Source of the DNA: Chryseobacterium daeguense DSM 19388
Lineage (GTDB): Bacteria; Bacteroidota; Bacteroidia; Flavobacteriales; Weeksellaceae
Length of the DNA stretch: 64,000 nt
NCBI RefSeq assembly: GCF_000430825.1
Contig: NZ_AUMT01000001.1
Span: 180,497-244,496 of the forward strand
Direction: 5' to 3'
The notes below the pieces were generated by a model. It saw nothing but the letters and a program-made list of their open reading frames with translations, ran no database searches and had not been told where the DNA came from. Shown here in pieces: positions 37,403 through 45,307 of the stretch. A program made the position numbers and the translations under genes. Within the stretch, counting starts at the first letter, position 1. Each line of letters begins with the position of its first letter.

Positions 37403-38065
37403 ATGTCAAAAATAGAAATAGCGTGCTTCAATCCTGAATCAGCGGTTACAGCTTTCGAAAATGGAGCAGACAGAATAGAATTATGTGACGGATTAAGCGA
37501 AGGCGGAACCACACCGGATTTCGAAACAGCAAAACAACTCCGGGAAAAGATAAACATCCCGATTTTCGTGATGATCCGCCCCCGTGGAGGTGATTTCACA
37601 TATTCTGATGCAGAATTTGAGCAGATGAAATCGGAATTAATTCAATTAAAATCGATACAGGTTGATGGTTTTGTTTTTGGAATTTTGGATGAAAATGATG
37701 AGGTTAATGTTGAGCAAAACAAAGAGCTGGTGGAACTGGCCAAACCTCTTCCGTGCACTTTTCACCGTGCTTTTGACCGTGCAAAAGATTTGGAGAATTC
37801 TTTAGAAAAAGTCATTGAATGTGGTTTTAAAACCATTCTTACTTCCGGTCAGAAACCCAATGTTTCAGAAGGAAAAGAAAACCTGAAAAAACTGGTTGAT
37901 TTTTCGGATGGAAGAATTGAAATCCTGGTAGGCGGCGGACTTAGATCAACAAATATCGAGGAAATCAGGGACTTTACTAAGGCTTCATATTTTCATTCTT
38001 CAGCGATTACTGATGGTGGTGCTTTTGCGAGTGCGGATGAAGTGGTTGCTTTGAAAAGTAAATAA
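37403..38065 (+). CDS. cutC: CutC family TIM-barrel protein
   Basis: This 220-residue protein matches the CutC family along its length: IACFNPESAVTAFENGADRIELC, GGTTPDFETAKQLREKINIPIFVMIRPRGGDFTYS, FVFGILDENDEVN, FHRAFDRAKD, ILTSGQKPNVSEGKENL and VGGGLRSTNIEE. It has no signal peptide, so it is cytoplasmic. The family was named for copper homeostasis in E. coli, but its chemistry is not settled. Here it lies between glycosylasparaginase and beta-mannosidase genes, which hints at a role in processing glycan products instead (inference). Confidence 0.9.
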   Translation: MSKIEIACFNPESAVTAFENGADRIELCDGLSEGGTTPDFETAKQLREKINIPIFVMIRPRGGDFTYSDAEFEQMKSELIQLKSIQVDGFVFGILDENDEVNVEQNKELVELAKPLPCTFHRAFDRAKDLENSLEKVIECGFKTILTSGQKPNVSEGKENLKKLVDFSDGRIEILVGGGLRSTNIEEIRDFTKASYFHSSAITDGGAFASADEVVALKSK

Positions 38066-38091
38066 ACTTTAGTGATAAAATGTAATGCATT

Positions 38092-38169
38092 TGTCATTCT
38101 GAATGTAACGAAGTGAAATGAAGAATCTCTATTTTTAAAGCTAGATTCTCTTCCTTCGTCAGAATGACA
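38092..38169. repeat. Inverted repeat of the TGTCATTCTGA type
   Basis: TGTCATTCTGAATGTAACGAAG at the left and CTTCGTCAGAATGACA at the right form imperfect arms with AAGAATCTC / TAGATTCTC inside. A solo half occurs at 30293-30318. It lies between cutC and the beta-mannosidase gene. Confidence 0.7.
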
Positions 38170-38204
38170 GTACTGTTGAAATTCCAATGTAATAAATATT
38201 ATTG

Positions 38205-40688
38205 ATGAACAAAACTATACTTTTTGCTTTCTTTTTTATTCAGAATATAGTATTAGCACAATTTTCTGAGCGTAATCTTTCCTCTGAAAAATGGCAGTTC
38301 AGGAATTCAAAAGAAAATAAATGGCTCTCGGCCACCGTGCCGGGAACGGTTCATCTGGATTTAATGAAAAATAATCTTATTCCTGATCCCTTTAAAGATG
38401 AAAATGAGAAAAAAGTTCAGTGGGTTGAAAATGAAGACTGGGAGTATCAGTCCAGGTTTAAGGTGTCTTCAAAAGAACTGGGAAATCAAAATGTTGATTT
38501 GGTTTTCAGAGGGTTAGATACGTTTTCTGAAATATATCTTAATGGGAAACTTTTGAAAAAAACTGATAATATGTTCAGGAAATGGGAAATTCCTGTAAAG
38601 CAAAATTTAAAAAATGGTGAAAATATTTTACTGATTAAATTTAAATCTTCGGTAAATACAGGGAAAGAATTAGCGAAAACAATTCCCTTCACTATGCCGG
38701 AATCTCCGCGCAGTTTTGTAAGAAAGGCGCAATATCAATTTGGATGGGATTGGGGTCCGAGGCTGGTGACTGCAGGAATCTGGAAAGATGTGCAATTAAT
38801 TTTTTGGAATCAGGCAAAATTGAATACTGTAAAAATTGAACAGAAAAATATAACAGGGCAAAATGCAGACTTAAATATTCATACTGAAATTTTTGCTGTA
38901 AAAGAGGGGAAATATAGAATTATAATTAATAATCAATCTCAAAATATTGCTTTAAAATCAGGCTTAAATAAAATTACGGTTCCTTATCAGATTAAAAATC
39001 CAAAACTTTGGCAACCAAACGGTTGGGGCGATCCGAATTTGTATGATATAAATGTTTCATTAGAAAAAGATTCCAGGAAAATAGCGGAAAAATCGGAAAA
39101 AATTGGATTGAGAATCATTGAATTAATTCAGGAAAAAGATGCAAAAGGCAAATCTTTTTATTTTAAGGTCAATGGAAAGCCTATGTACGCAAAAGGAACC
39201 AACTGGATTCCGTCTGACAGCTTTACACCAAGAATTACAAAGGAAAAATATCAAAAATTAATCAGGGATTCTAAAGAAGCCAACATGAATATGATCCGTG
39301 TCTGGGGTGGCGGAATCTATGAGGACGACGAATTTTACAAGGCTTGCGACGAAAACGGAATTCTGGTATGGCAGGATTTTATGTTTGCCGGAAGTTTTTA
39401 TCCAGCGGGTGAAAATTTTCAGCAAAATGTGGAATTAGAAGTAAAAGATCAAATAGAAAGGCTTCAAAATCATGCATCTTTAGCTTTATGGTGCGGAAAT
39501 AATGAAATTGATGAAGCTATAGTCAACTGGGGCTATCAAAAACAGCTTAAATACTCAAAAGATGACTCTTTACAGGTTTGGAAAGATTACAAGAAAATTT
39601 TTCATGAAGTAATTCCAAATGCGATAAAAAAATACGCTACAAGTGACAAATCCATTTACTGGCCAAGCTCACCATCCATTGGCTGGGGACACAAAGAAAG
39701 CCTTACCGAGGGAGATTCCCATTATTGGGGTGTTTGGTGGGGCGAGCAGCCGTTTGAAATTTTTAATGAAAAAGTTCCGAGATTTGCTTCTGAGTATGGT
39801 TTTCAGGGAATGTCTACGTTAGAGACCACCAAATCCATGTTCTCGGGAACTCCCGATTTAAACCTGCAAAACGGTACAATAAAAGCGCACGAAAAACATT
39901 CCAGGGGTTGGGAAATTATTGATCTGTACATGAAAAGGGATTATAAAATTCCGACTGATTTTGTGAAATACAATTACATTTCCCAGTTGCTTCAGGCCCG
40001 AGGAATGCAGGTTGCCATTGAGGCCCACCGACGCGCAAAACCATACAATATGGGAACTTTATATTGGCAGCTGAATGATTGCTGGCCGGTAGTTTCCTGG
40101 TCTTCCATTGATTATTTGGGCAACTGGAAAGCGCTTCATTATCAGGTTAAAAGAAGTTTTGAAAATCAGGTGATCTTAACGGAAGAAAAAGAGGATTTTT
40201 TGAATTTTTATGCAATTAATGATGAACCCAAAAAATTTGAAGATATAAAGGTTGAAATTCAGGTGGTGAAATTTGATGGAAAAATCCTGAATGATGTAAC
40301 CACAGTTTCCAATGGGAAAACATTGGAGGATCTTGTGAGATTTGATCATATAGAAATTAAGAATTTAATTAAATATTCTAATAAAAACGGAGTTTTTTTA
40401 AAATTAACCTTAAAGGATAAAAACAGCAAAATTATTGCTCAAAACAATCATTTTTTTGTAAAACCAAAAGATTTGAGCCTTACAAAGCCAACCATTAAAA
40501 TCAAAGCCATTTCACCAACAGAAATTGAAATTTCGACTGATGTTCTTGCTAAAGATGTTTATTTAATGGGCGATACTCATTTCAGTGATAACTACTTTGA
40601 TCTTCTTCCAAAAACTTCCAAAAAAATTACCCTTTCAAAACCTTTGGAGAAAGTGGAAGTGATGAGTTTGTGGGATGCACAGAATTAA
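38205..40688 (+). CDS. Beta-mannosidase, glycoside hydrolase family 2
   Basis: This is an 827-residue protein starting at ATG 38205. The signal peptide is MNKTILFAFFFIQNIVLAQ. A GH2 sugar-binding domain (about 20-185) and immunoglobulin-like domain (about 190-300) precede the TIM barrel (about 310-630). The acid/base is E434 in W-C-G-N-N-E and the nucleophile is E530 in F-A-S-E-Y-G-F. MNMIRVWGGGIYEDDEFY and GTLYWQLNDCWPVVSWSS are typical of beta-mannosidases, which remove the core beta-1,4 mannose of N-glycans. C-terminal beta domains follow. A repeat lies between it and cutC, but all four genes of the group run the same way. Confidence 0.92.
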   Translation: MNKTILFAFFFIQNIVLAQFSERNLSSEKWQFRNSKENKWLSATVPGTVHLDLMKNNLIPDPFKDENEKKVQWVENEDWEYQSRFKVSSKELGNQNVDLVFRGLDTFSEIYLNGKLLKKTDNMFRKWEIPVKQNLKNGENILLIKFKSSVNTGKELAKTIPFTMPESPRSFVRKAQYQFGWDWGPRLVTAGIWKDVQLIFWNQAKLNTVKIEQKNITGQNADLNIHTEIFAVKEGKYRIIINNQSQNIALKSGLNKITVPYQIKNPKLWQPNGWGDPNLYDINVSLEKDSRKIAEKSEKIGLRIIELIQEKDAKGKSFYFKVNGKPMYAKGTNWIPSDSFTPRITKEKYQKLIRDSKEANMNMIRVWGGGIYEDDEFYKACDENGILVWQDFMFAGSFYPAGENFQQNVELEVKDQIERLQNHASLALWCGNNEIDEAIVNWGYQKQLKYSKDDSLQVWKDYKKIFHEVIPNAIKKYATSDKSIYWPSSPSIGWGHKESLTEGDSHYWGVWWGEQPFEIFNEKVPRFASEYGFQGMSTLETTKSMFSGTPDLNLQNGTIKAHEKHSRGWEIIDLYMKRDYKIPTDFVKYNYISQLLQARGMQVAIEAHRRAKPYNMGTLYWQLNDCWPVVSWSSIDYLGNWKALHYQVKRSFENQVILTEEKEDFLNFYAINDEPKKFEDIKVEIQVVKFDGKILNDVTTVSNGKTLEDLVRFDHIEIKNLIKYSNKNGVFLKLTLKDKNSKIIAQNNHFFVKPKDLSLTKPTIKIKAISPTEIEISTDVLAKDVYLMGDTHFSDNYFDLLPKTSKKITLSKPLEKVEVMSLWDAQN

Positions 40689-40847
40689 TTTTATGCTTAA
40701 TTTTTGCTGGCTATTTGGCTATGTCGAATTGTATTTTATTTTTTTAAGGAGCTATTTCCGGCTTGTAATGTATGCTGAGCAAAGTCGAAGTACTATATCT
40801 TTTGGGTTACGGCTCCGCTTCGCTCCGCCGCAACCCAAAAGGATGCC

Positions 40848-41089
40848 GTTGCAATCCGGGCTGGTATGTCAGGACGGGTGGCTTCGAGTGCCTCAGCCAC
40901 CCCAGAAAAGTAGTCTTTTTATCTAAGTATATCGTTGTGTATGTCATTGCCAGGAGCGAAGCGACGAAGCAATCTCATGTTAATGTAAATCTTGAAAATT
41001 TTTGCTATTTAGATTCTTTCAGAATGACAAATTTTATGTTTAATTATGAATTAAAAAGATTGCTTCGTCGCTTCGCTCCTTGCAATGAC
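40848..41089. repeat. Repeat-rich gap before priA
   Basis: The 460-bp gap 40689-41148 contains no credible gene. A GC-rich hairpin (GGGTTACGGC...GCCGCAACCC) lies near 40804-40836. A block 40848-40911 is homologous to 18773-18842 (GGTGGCTTCGAGTGCCTCAG). A 33-bp inverted repeat starts GTCATTGCCAGGAGCGAAGC at 40943-40975, with its complement at 41057-41089 and one mismatch. Confidence 0.8.
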
Positions 41090-41148
41090 TAAACAAAAAA
41101 TTGCAGTTCACAAAAGAAAAATTTAATTTTACACTTTAAATATTTCCT

Positions 41149-43596
41149 TTGAATTACGCCCAAATTGTTTTACCATTAAACTTAAAAGGATCTTTCACCT
41201 ACAAAGTTCCCGAAGAACTGCAGTCTGAAATTCAGTCTGGGATGCGGGTTTTGGTTCCGTTTGGCGGCAAGAAAATTTATACGGGAATTGTTTTTGAACT
41301 TCATGATAATGCGCCGGAAAGCTTTGTGGCAAAGGAGGTGATCAGTATTCTGGATGACCAGCCGATTGTTCCGCAGGAGCAGATTAATTTCTGGCAGTGG
41401 CTTTCAGATTACTATCTGTGCGGATTGGGTGAGATTTACCGTTTTGCCTTTCCTTCATCTTTGAAGCTGGAAAGTGAAACTTATTTAAAATTAAAACCAA
41501 ATGTAACGGTTGATTTTGAAAACCTTGACGTGAATGAAATGTACCTCGTTCAGGCTCTGGAGGTTAGACAGTTAATCAATCTGACTGATATTGAAGCTTT
41601 TATTCCCAAAAAAGACATTATTAAAACCATCAATTCACTTATTGATCTACAATACATCGAAATTGATGAAAAAATTGCTGAAAAATATAAAGCAAAAGAA
41701 GTAGCTTACGTTAAAATCAGGGATGAGGTTATAAAAGACCGGAATTTTACAGAAATACTTTTATCCTTAAAAAGAGCCCAAAAGCAGAAAGAACTTTTCC
41801 TTCATATTCTGGAAATACAGACGGAAAAACCAGATACACCCATTAAAAAATCGGGATTATTTGAGGATGGGTATTTTGCAGGCTCGCATTTTAAGGCATT
41901 GGCGGATAAAAATCTTGTAGAAGAATATTATATCCAGAAAGACAGAATTGAAAGCTACGAGGGCGAAATTGAAGACATAGAAGAACTTTCAGAAGCTCAG
42001 AAATCTGCAAAAACAGAAGTTGATGAAGCTTTCGAGGAAGGGAAAAATGTTTTGCTTCACGGGGTAACCTCTTCTGGAAAAACGCATATCTATCTGGAGA
42101 AAATAGAGGAAACTATCAATGAAGGAAAAAATGTGCTGTTTTTGCTTCCCGAAATTTCTTTAACGAAGCAGATCACCCAAAGGCTGGAAAAAAAATACGG
42201 CAGACAGCTTGGTTTTTATCACCAGAAGCTCACAGATTTTGAGAGGGTGGAAGTCTGGCGAAGAATTAAGCAGAATGATATTAAAATCCTTATCGGAACG
42301 AGAAATTCTCTGTTTTTACCGTTTCAGAATTTAGGATTGATTGTCGTGGATGAAGAGCACGATTCCGCTTACAAACCACGAGAAGTTTCTCCTTATTTTA
42401 ATGCAAAAGATGCGGCTTTAATTTTAGCCGGGTTTTACGGGGCAAAAGCAATTCTTGGTTCTGCAACACCTTCAGTGGAAAGCTATTACAATGCACGGAA
42501 GGATAAAATGAAATATATCTTCCTTGAAGAAAGATTCGGGAATGTGAATCTTCCGGAATATGAATTAATCAATTTTAAAGAAGCTCAGGATTCCAAAAAA
42601 GTTTCAGGGAATTTTTCTTTACAGCTGATTGACGAAATCAAGAAAACATTAGAAGAAAAAAATCAAACCATTGTACTTCACAACCGCCGTGGTTACGCCA
42701 ATGTAGTAGAATGTGAAACCTGCGGATATGTGAATTATTGCTCCAATTGCGACGTGGTGATGACCTACCATAAAGCTGCCAACGAAATGAAATGCCATTA
42801 CTGCGGCCAGCGCGCTTCCAAACCCAAAACATGCCCGAAATGCCATTCGGAAAATCTCAATGAAAGAGGAGTGGGAGTTGAACAGATTCATGAGGAAGTT
42901 TCAAAAATATTTCCTGACCATGAGGTAGACAGGATGGATGTAGACTCAATGCGGAAAAAATTTGCCTACGAAAAACTGTACGAAAAAATAGAAGACCGGG
43001 AAACCGATATCGTGGTCGGAACACAGATGATTTCCAAGGGATTAGATTTTGATCATATTGAATTGGTTGCAATTCCCAAGGCAGATTCTTTGCTGTATGT
43101 GCAGGATTTCAGGGCAGAAGAAAGGGCGTATCAGCTTATCACCCAGGTTTCCGGACGTGCGGGTAGAGTTTCTGGAAAAGGCAAAATAATTATCCAGACT
43201 TTTAATCCGGATCATTCTGTTTTTCAATTGATTAAAATGAATAATCCGGCCAGGGTTTATAAATATATTTTAACGGAAAGACAAAAATTTCATTATCCGC
43301 CATTTACAAAATTAATCATGATTGAGCTTAAACACAGGAGGGAAGACAAAGCAAACAGAGCATCCCAGTTTTTAGGTTCGATCTTCAGAAAATATCTTCC
43401 CGGAGAATGTGTCCTGGGCCCTGAAAAAGCACAAATTGCAAGGCTCAACAACCTGTATCAGTTTCAGATTATGCTCAAGCTGCCGCGTGGCAAAAAGTAT
43501 GAAGAATATAAAAAGCTGATTTTGTTAAGTTTAAAAGAATTTGACGAAATCACTGCTTATCAAAGCATTAAAAAAGACATTTTTGTGGATTTTTAA
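41149..43596 (+). CDS. priA: Replication restart primosomal helicase PriA
   Basis: This 815-residue 3'-5' DNA helicase reloads the replisome at stalled forks. The N-terminal DNA-binding domain starts at NYAQIVLPLNLKGSFTYKVP. The helicase core has Walker A GVTSSGKTHIY (near 303-313), motif II VVDEEHD, and later GTQMISKGLDFDH and QVSGRAGR. Zinc is bound by paired cysteines in CETCGYVNYCSNCD, CHYCGQ and CPKCHSENL. The start is TTG at 41149: an in-frame stop lies at 41137-41139 and the conserved N-terminus begins at codon 2, so no ATG is possible. Confidence 0.96.
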   Translation: MNYAQIVLPLNLKGSFTYKVPEELQSEIQSGMRVLVPFGGKKIYTGIVFELHDNAPESFVAKEVISILDDQPIVPQEQINFWQWLSDYYLCGLGEIYRFAFPSSLKLESETYLKLKPNVTVDFENLDVNEMYLVQALEVRQLINLTDIEAFIPKKDIIKTINSLIDLQYIEIDEKIAEKYKAKEVAYVKIRDEVIKDRNFTEILLSLKRAQKQKELFLHILEIQTEKPDTPIKKSGLFEDGYFAGSHFKALADKNLVEEYYIQKDRIESYEGEIEDIEELSEAQKSAKTEVDEAFEEGKNVLLHGVTSSGKTHIYLEKIEETINEGKNVLFLLPEISLTKQITQRLEKKYGRQLGFYHQKLTDFERVEVWRRIKQNDIKILIGTRNSLFLPFQNLGLIVVDEEHDSAYKPREVSPYFNAKDAALILAGFYGAKAILGSATPSVESYYNARKDKMKYIFLEERFGNVNLPEYELINFKEAQDSKKVSGNFSLQLIDEIKKTLEEKNQTIVLHNRRGYANVVECETCGYVNYCSNCDVVMTYHKAANEMKCHYCGQRASKPKTCPKCHSENLNERGVGVEQIHEEVSKIFPDHEVDRMDVDSMRKKFAYEKLYEKIEDRETDIVVGTQMISKGLDFDHIELVAIPKADSLLYVQDFRAEERAYQLITQVSGRAGRVSGKGKIIIQTFNPDHSVFQLIKMNNPARVYKYILTERQKFHYPPFTKLIMIELKHRREDKANRASQFLGSIFRKYLPGECVLGPEKAQIARLNNLYQFQIMLKLPRGKKYEEYKKLILLSLKEFDEITAYQSIKKDIFVDF

Positions 43597-43671
43597 CAAT
43601 TTTTAACAAACTTTATAGTGTTTTATAATGGTCGCAATAAACTACTTATAGCAATATTTTCTACTTTTGAC

Positions 43672-43679
43672 CGTTGATT
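43672..43679 (+). promoter_or_regulatory. Predicted -7 element of the PBP4-type gene
   Basis: TACTTTTG matches TAnnTTTG, 75 bp before the ATG at 43755. No -33 TTG is seen. Confidence 0.45.
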
Positions 43680-43754
43680 ATATGTTTGGCGTTTAACTTT
43701 TGATTTAACCAATTGATTTTTAACCTATCCAAACTATAGCAAAATGAAAAATAG

Positions 43755-45224
43755 ATGGTAAATTACAGAAAGTATATTTCAGGTTTTGCGGTACTGGCGT
43801 CAGGTTTCTTCCTAGCACAGTCTACCGTATCTACAGTTCTATATTCTCAGGCATACGAAAATCAGAAAAGTTTAAACTTACCTTCTCCCGTTACATCAAT
43901 GGTAGAAAAGACTATTCTGTCGGCAAAAGAACTTGTAGACATTAATGTAAACACAATGATGAGCGACCCGGTTTTGAAAAATGCAAACTGGGGATTCGTA
44001 GTGTATGATCCTAAAACGAAGAAAATAATCTCTTCGTACAATGAAAATTCTCCTTTGGTTCCGGCTTCTACAACAAAATTACTGACCACAGAAACAGCAA
44101 TGAGCCTGTTGGGTGAAAATTACCGTTGGATGACACAGCTGGAATATTCAGGAAATGTGGATGAAAACGGAGTTTTGAACGGAAATCTTTATATCGTGGG
44201 AAGCGGCGACCCGTCTTTGGGAACAAACAAAGCAGGAGCATGGTCTTACAGGGATATCGTTTCAGATTTTGTAGGTGGGCTTTCTCGTGAGGGAATCAAA
44301 AAGGTGAATGGTGATATTATCATCCAGACAGCGCTTTTCAAAGGTAATATTTCAAGACTTCCGGAAAATGTTGTTTGGCTAGAAAACAATAACTATTATT
44401 TGCCTGCTGGTACTACTCGTGAGATTAATCCTGCGAATGAAAAGCTGATCGTGAAGAAAGGAACAGGCTTTGCAGGGGAAAAGAAATTCTTCTATGTTTC
44501 TCCTTACAACAGCCAGATGGTTTATGCAGAAAAATATGACGGCGAACCGATTTTAACAACAAAATTACCGGATGCGCCGGCCTATCTTGCAAATTCTTTC
44601 AGAACAACTTTAGTTAAAAGCGGAATTGCAGTAACTGGAAAAGTAACTCCAAGAATGACGGATGCTAATCCTGAAGCAAGAAAGCTGGTTTCTGCTTACA
44701 AATCTCCTACACTGGGCGATATTGTTTATTATACCAATCAGCATAGTGATAACGGACTTGCGGAAGCTTTACTAAAAACGGTAGGGTTCCAGAGCCTGGG
44801 TGACCAGACTACAGAATCCGGAAGAAAAGTGGTTACGGAACATTTGAAGAGTGAAGGTTTTGATATGTTGGGGCTAAATTATATGGATGGAAGCGGGCTT
44901 TCAAGAAGCAATAATGTAACGCCAATTTCACAAGTGAAGTTTTTATCTTCTTTAATGGAAGAAAAATATTATAAAACCTATTTCAATTCATTACCGGTAG
45001 GAGGGCAGTCAGGAACTTTGAAGAGAATGTTCATGGGAACAGGAAACGGACAGGTTTTTGCTAAAACCGGTACTTTAAATAAAGTTAAAACATTAGCAGG
45101 ATATATGAAGACCAATTCTGGCAAGACTTTAGTTTTTTCTTTAATGGTTAACAATTACGCAGGATCTGTAGATATGGTAAAGAAAAGAATGGAAAAAATC
45201 CTGGAACCGGCATTGGATCTTTAA
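43755..45224 (+). CDS. dacB: D-alanyl-D-alanine carboxypeptidase/endopeptidase, PBP4 (DacB) type
   Basis: This 489-residue periplasmic penicillin-binding protein of the S13 family trims peptidoglycan side chains and cuts cross-links. The active-site serine is S105 in P-A-S105-T-T-K108 (SxxK). The second motif SDN lies in HSDNGLAEALLK, and KTG is in VFAKTGTLNK. A hydrophobic N-terminus (YISGFAVLASGFFLAQS) acts as signal peptide. The length and the large insertion between SxxK and SDN agree with the class C PBP4 group. The next gene has its own promoter, so this is probably monocistronic. Confidence 0.93.
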   Translation: MVNYRKYISGFAVLASGFFLAQSTVSTVLYSQAYENQKSLNLPSPVTSMVEKTILSAKELVDINVNTMMSDPVLKNANWGFVVYDPKTKKIISSYNENSPLVPASTTKLLTTETAMSLLGENYRWMTQLEYSGNVDENGVLNGNLYIVGSGDPSLGTNKAGAWSYRDIVSDFVGGLSREGIKKVNGDIIIQTALFKGNISRLPENVVWLENNNYYLPAGTTREINPANEKLIVKKGTGFAGEKKFFYVSPYNSQMVYAEKYDGEPILTTKLPDAPAYLANSFRTTLVKSGIAVTGKVTPRMTDANPEARKLVSAYKSPTLGDIVYYTNQHSDNGLAEALLKTVGFQSLGDQTTESGRKVVTEHLKSEGFDMLGLNYMDGSGLSRSNNVTPISQVKFLSSLMEEKYYKTYFNSLPVGGQSGTLKRMFMGTGNGQVFAKTGTLNKVKTLAGYMKTNSGKTLVFSLMVNNYAGSVDMVKKRMEKILEPALDL

Positions 45225-45251
45225 AATTTTTTTTATTTTAATATTATAAGA

Positions 45252-45283
45252 GCCTTTTAATCAATGATTAGAAGGTTTTTTTT
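45252..45283 (+). terminator. Terminator after the PBP4-type gene
   Basis: CCTTTTAATC pairs with GATTAGAAGG around AATG-type loop sequence, followed by a run of T. Confidence 0.75.
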
Positions 45284-45290
45284 ATATTTG
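45283..45290 (+). promoter_or_regulatory. Predicted -7 element of the M1 aminopeptidase gene
   Basis: TATATTTG matches TAnnTTTG, 17 bp before the ATG, directly behind the previous terminator's T run. Confidence 0.5.
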
Positions 45291-45307
45291 AACATTATAT
45301 CATCTAT

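Noticed and set aside
40675..40926. An 83-codon open frame in the priA upstream gap
   Set aside because: It reads through the end of the beta-mannosidase gene and through repeat D and a GC-rich hairpin; no family resemblance and no promoter.
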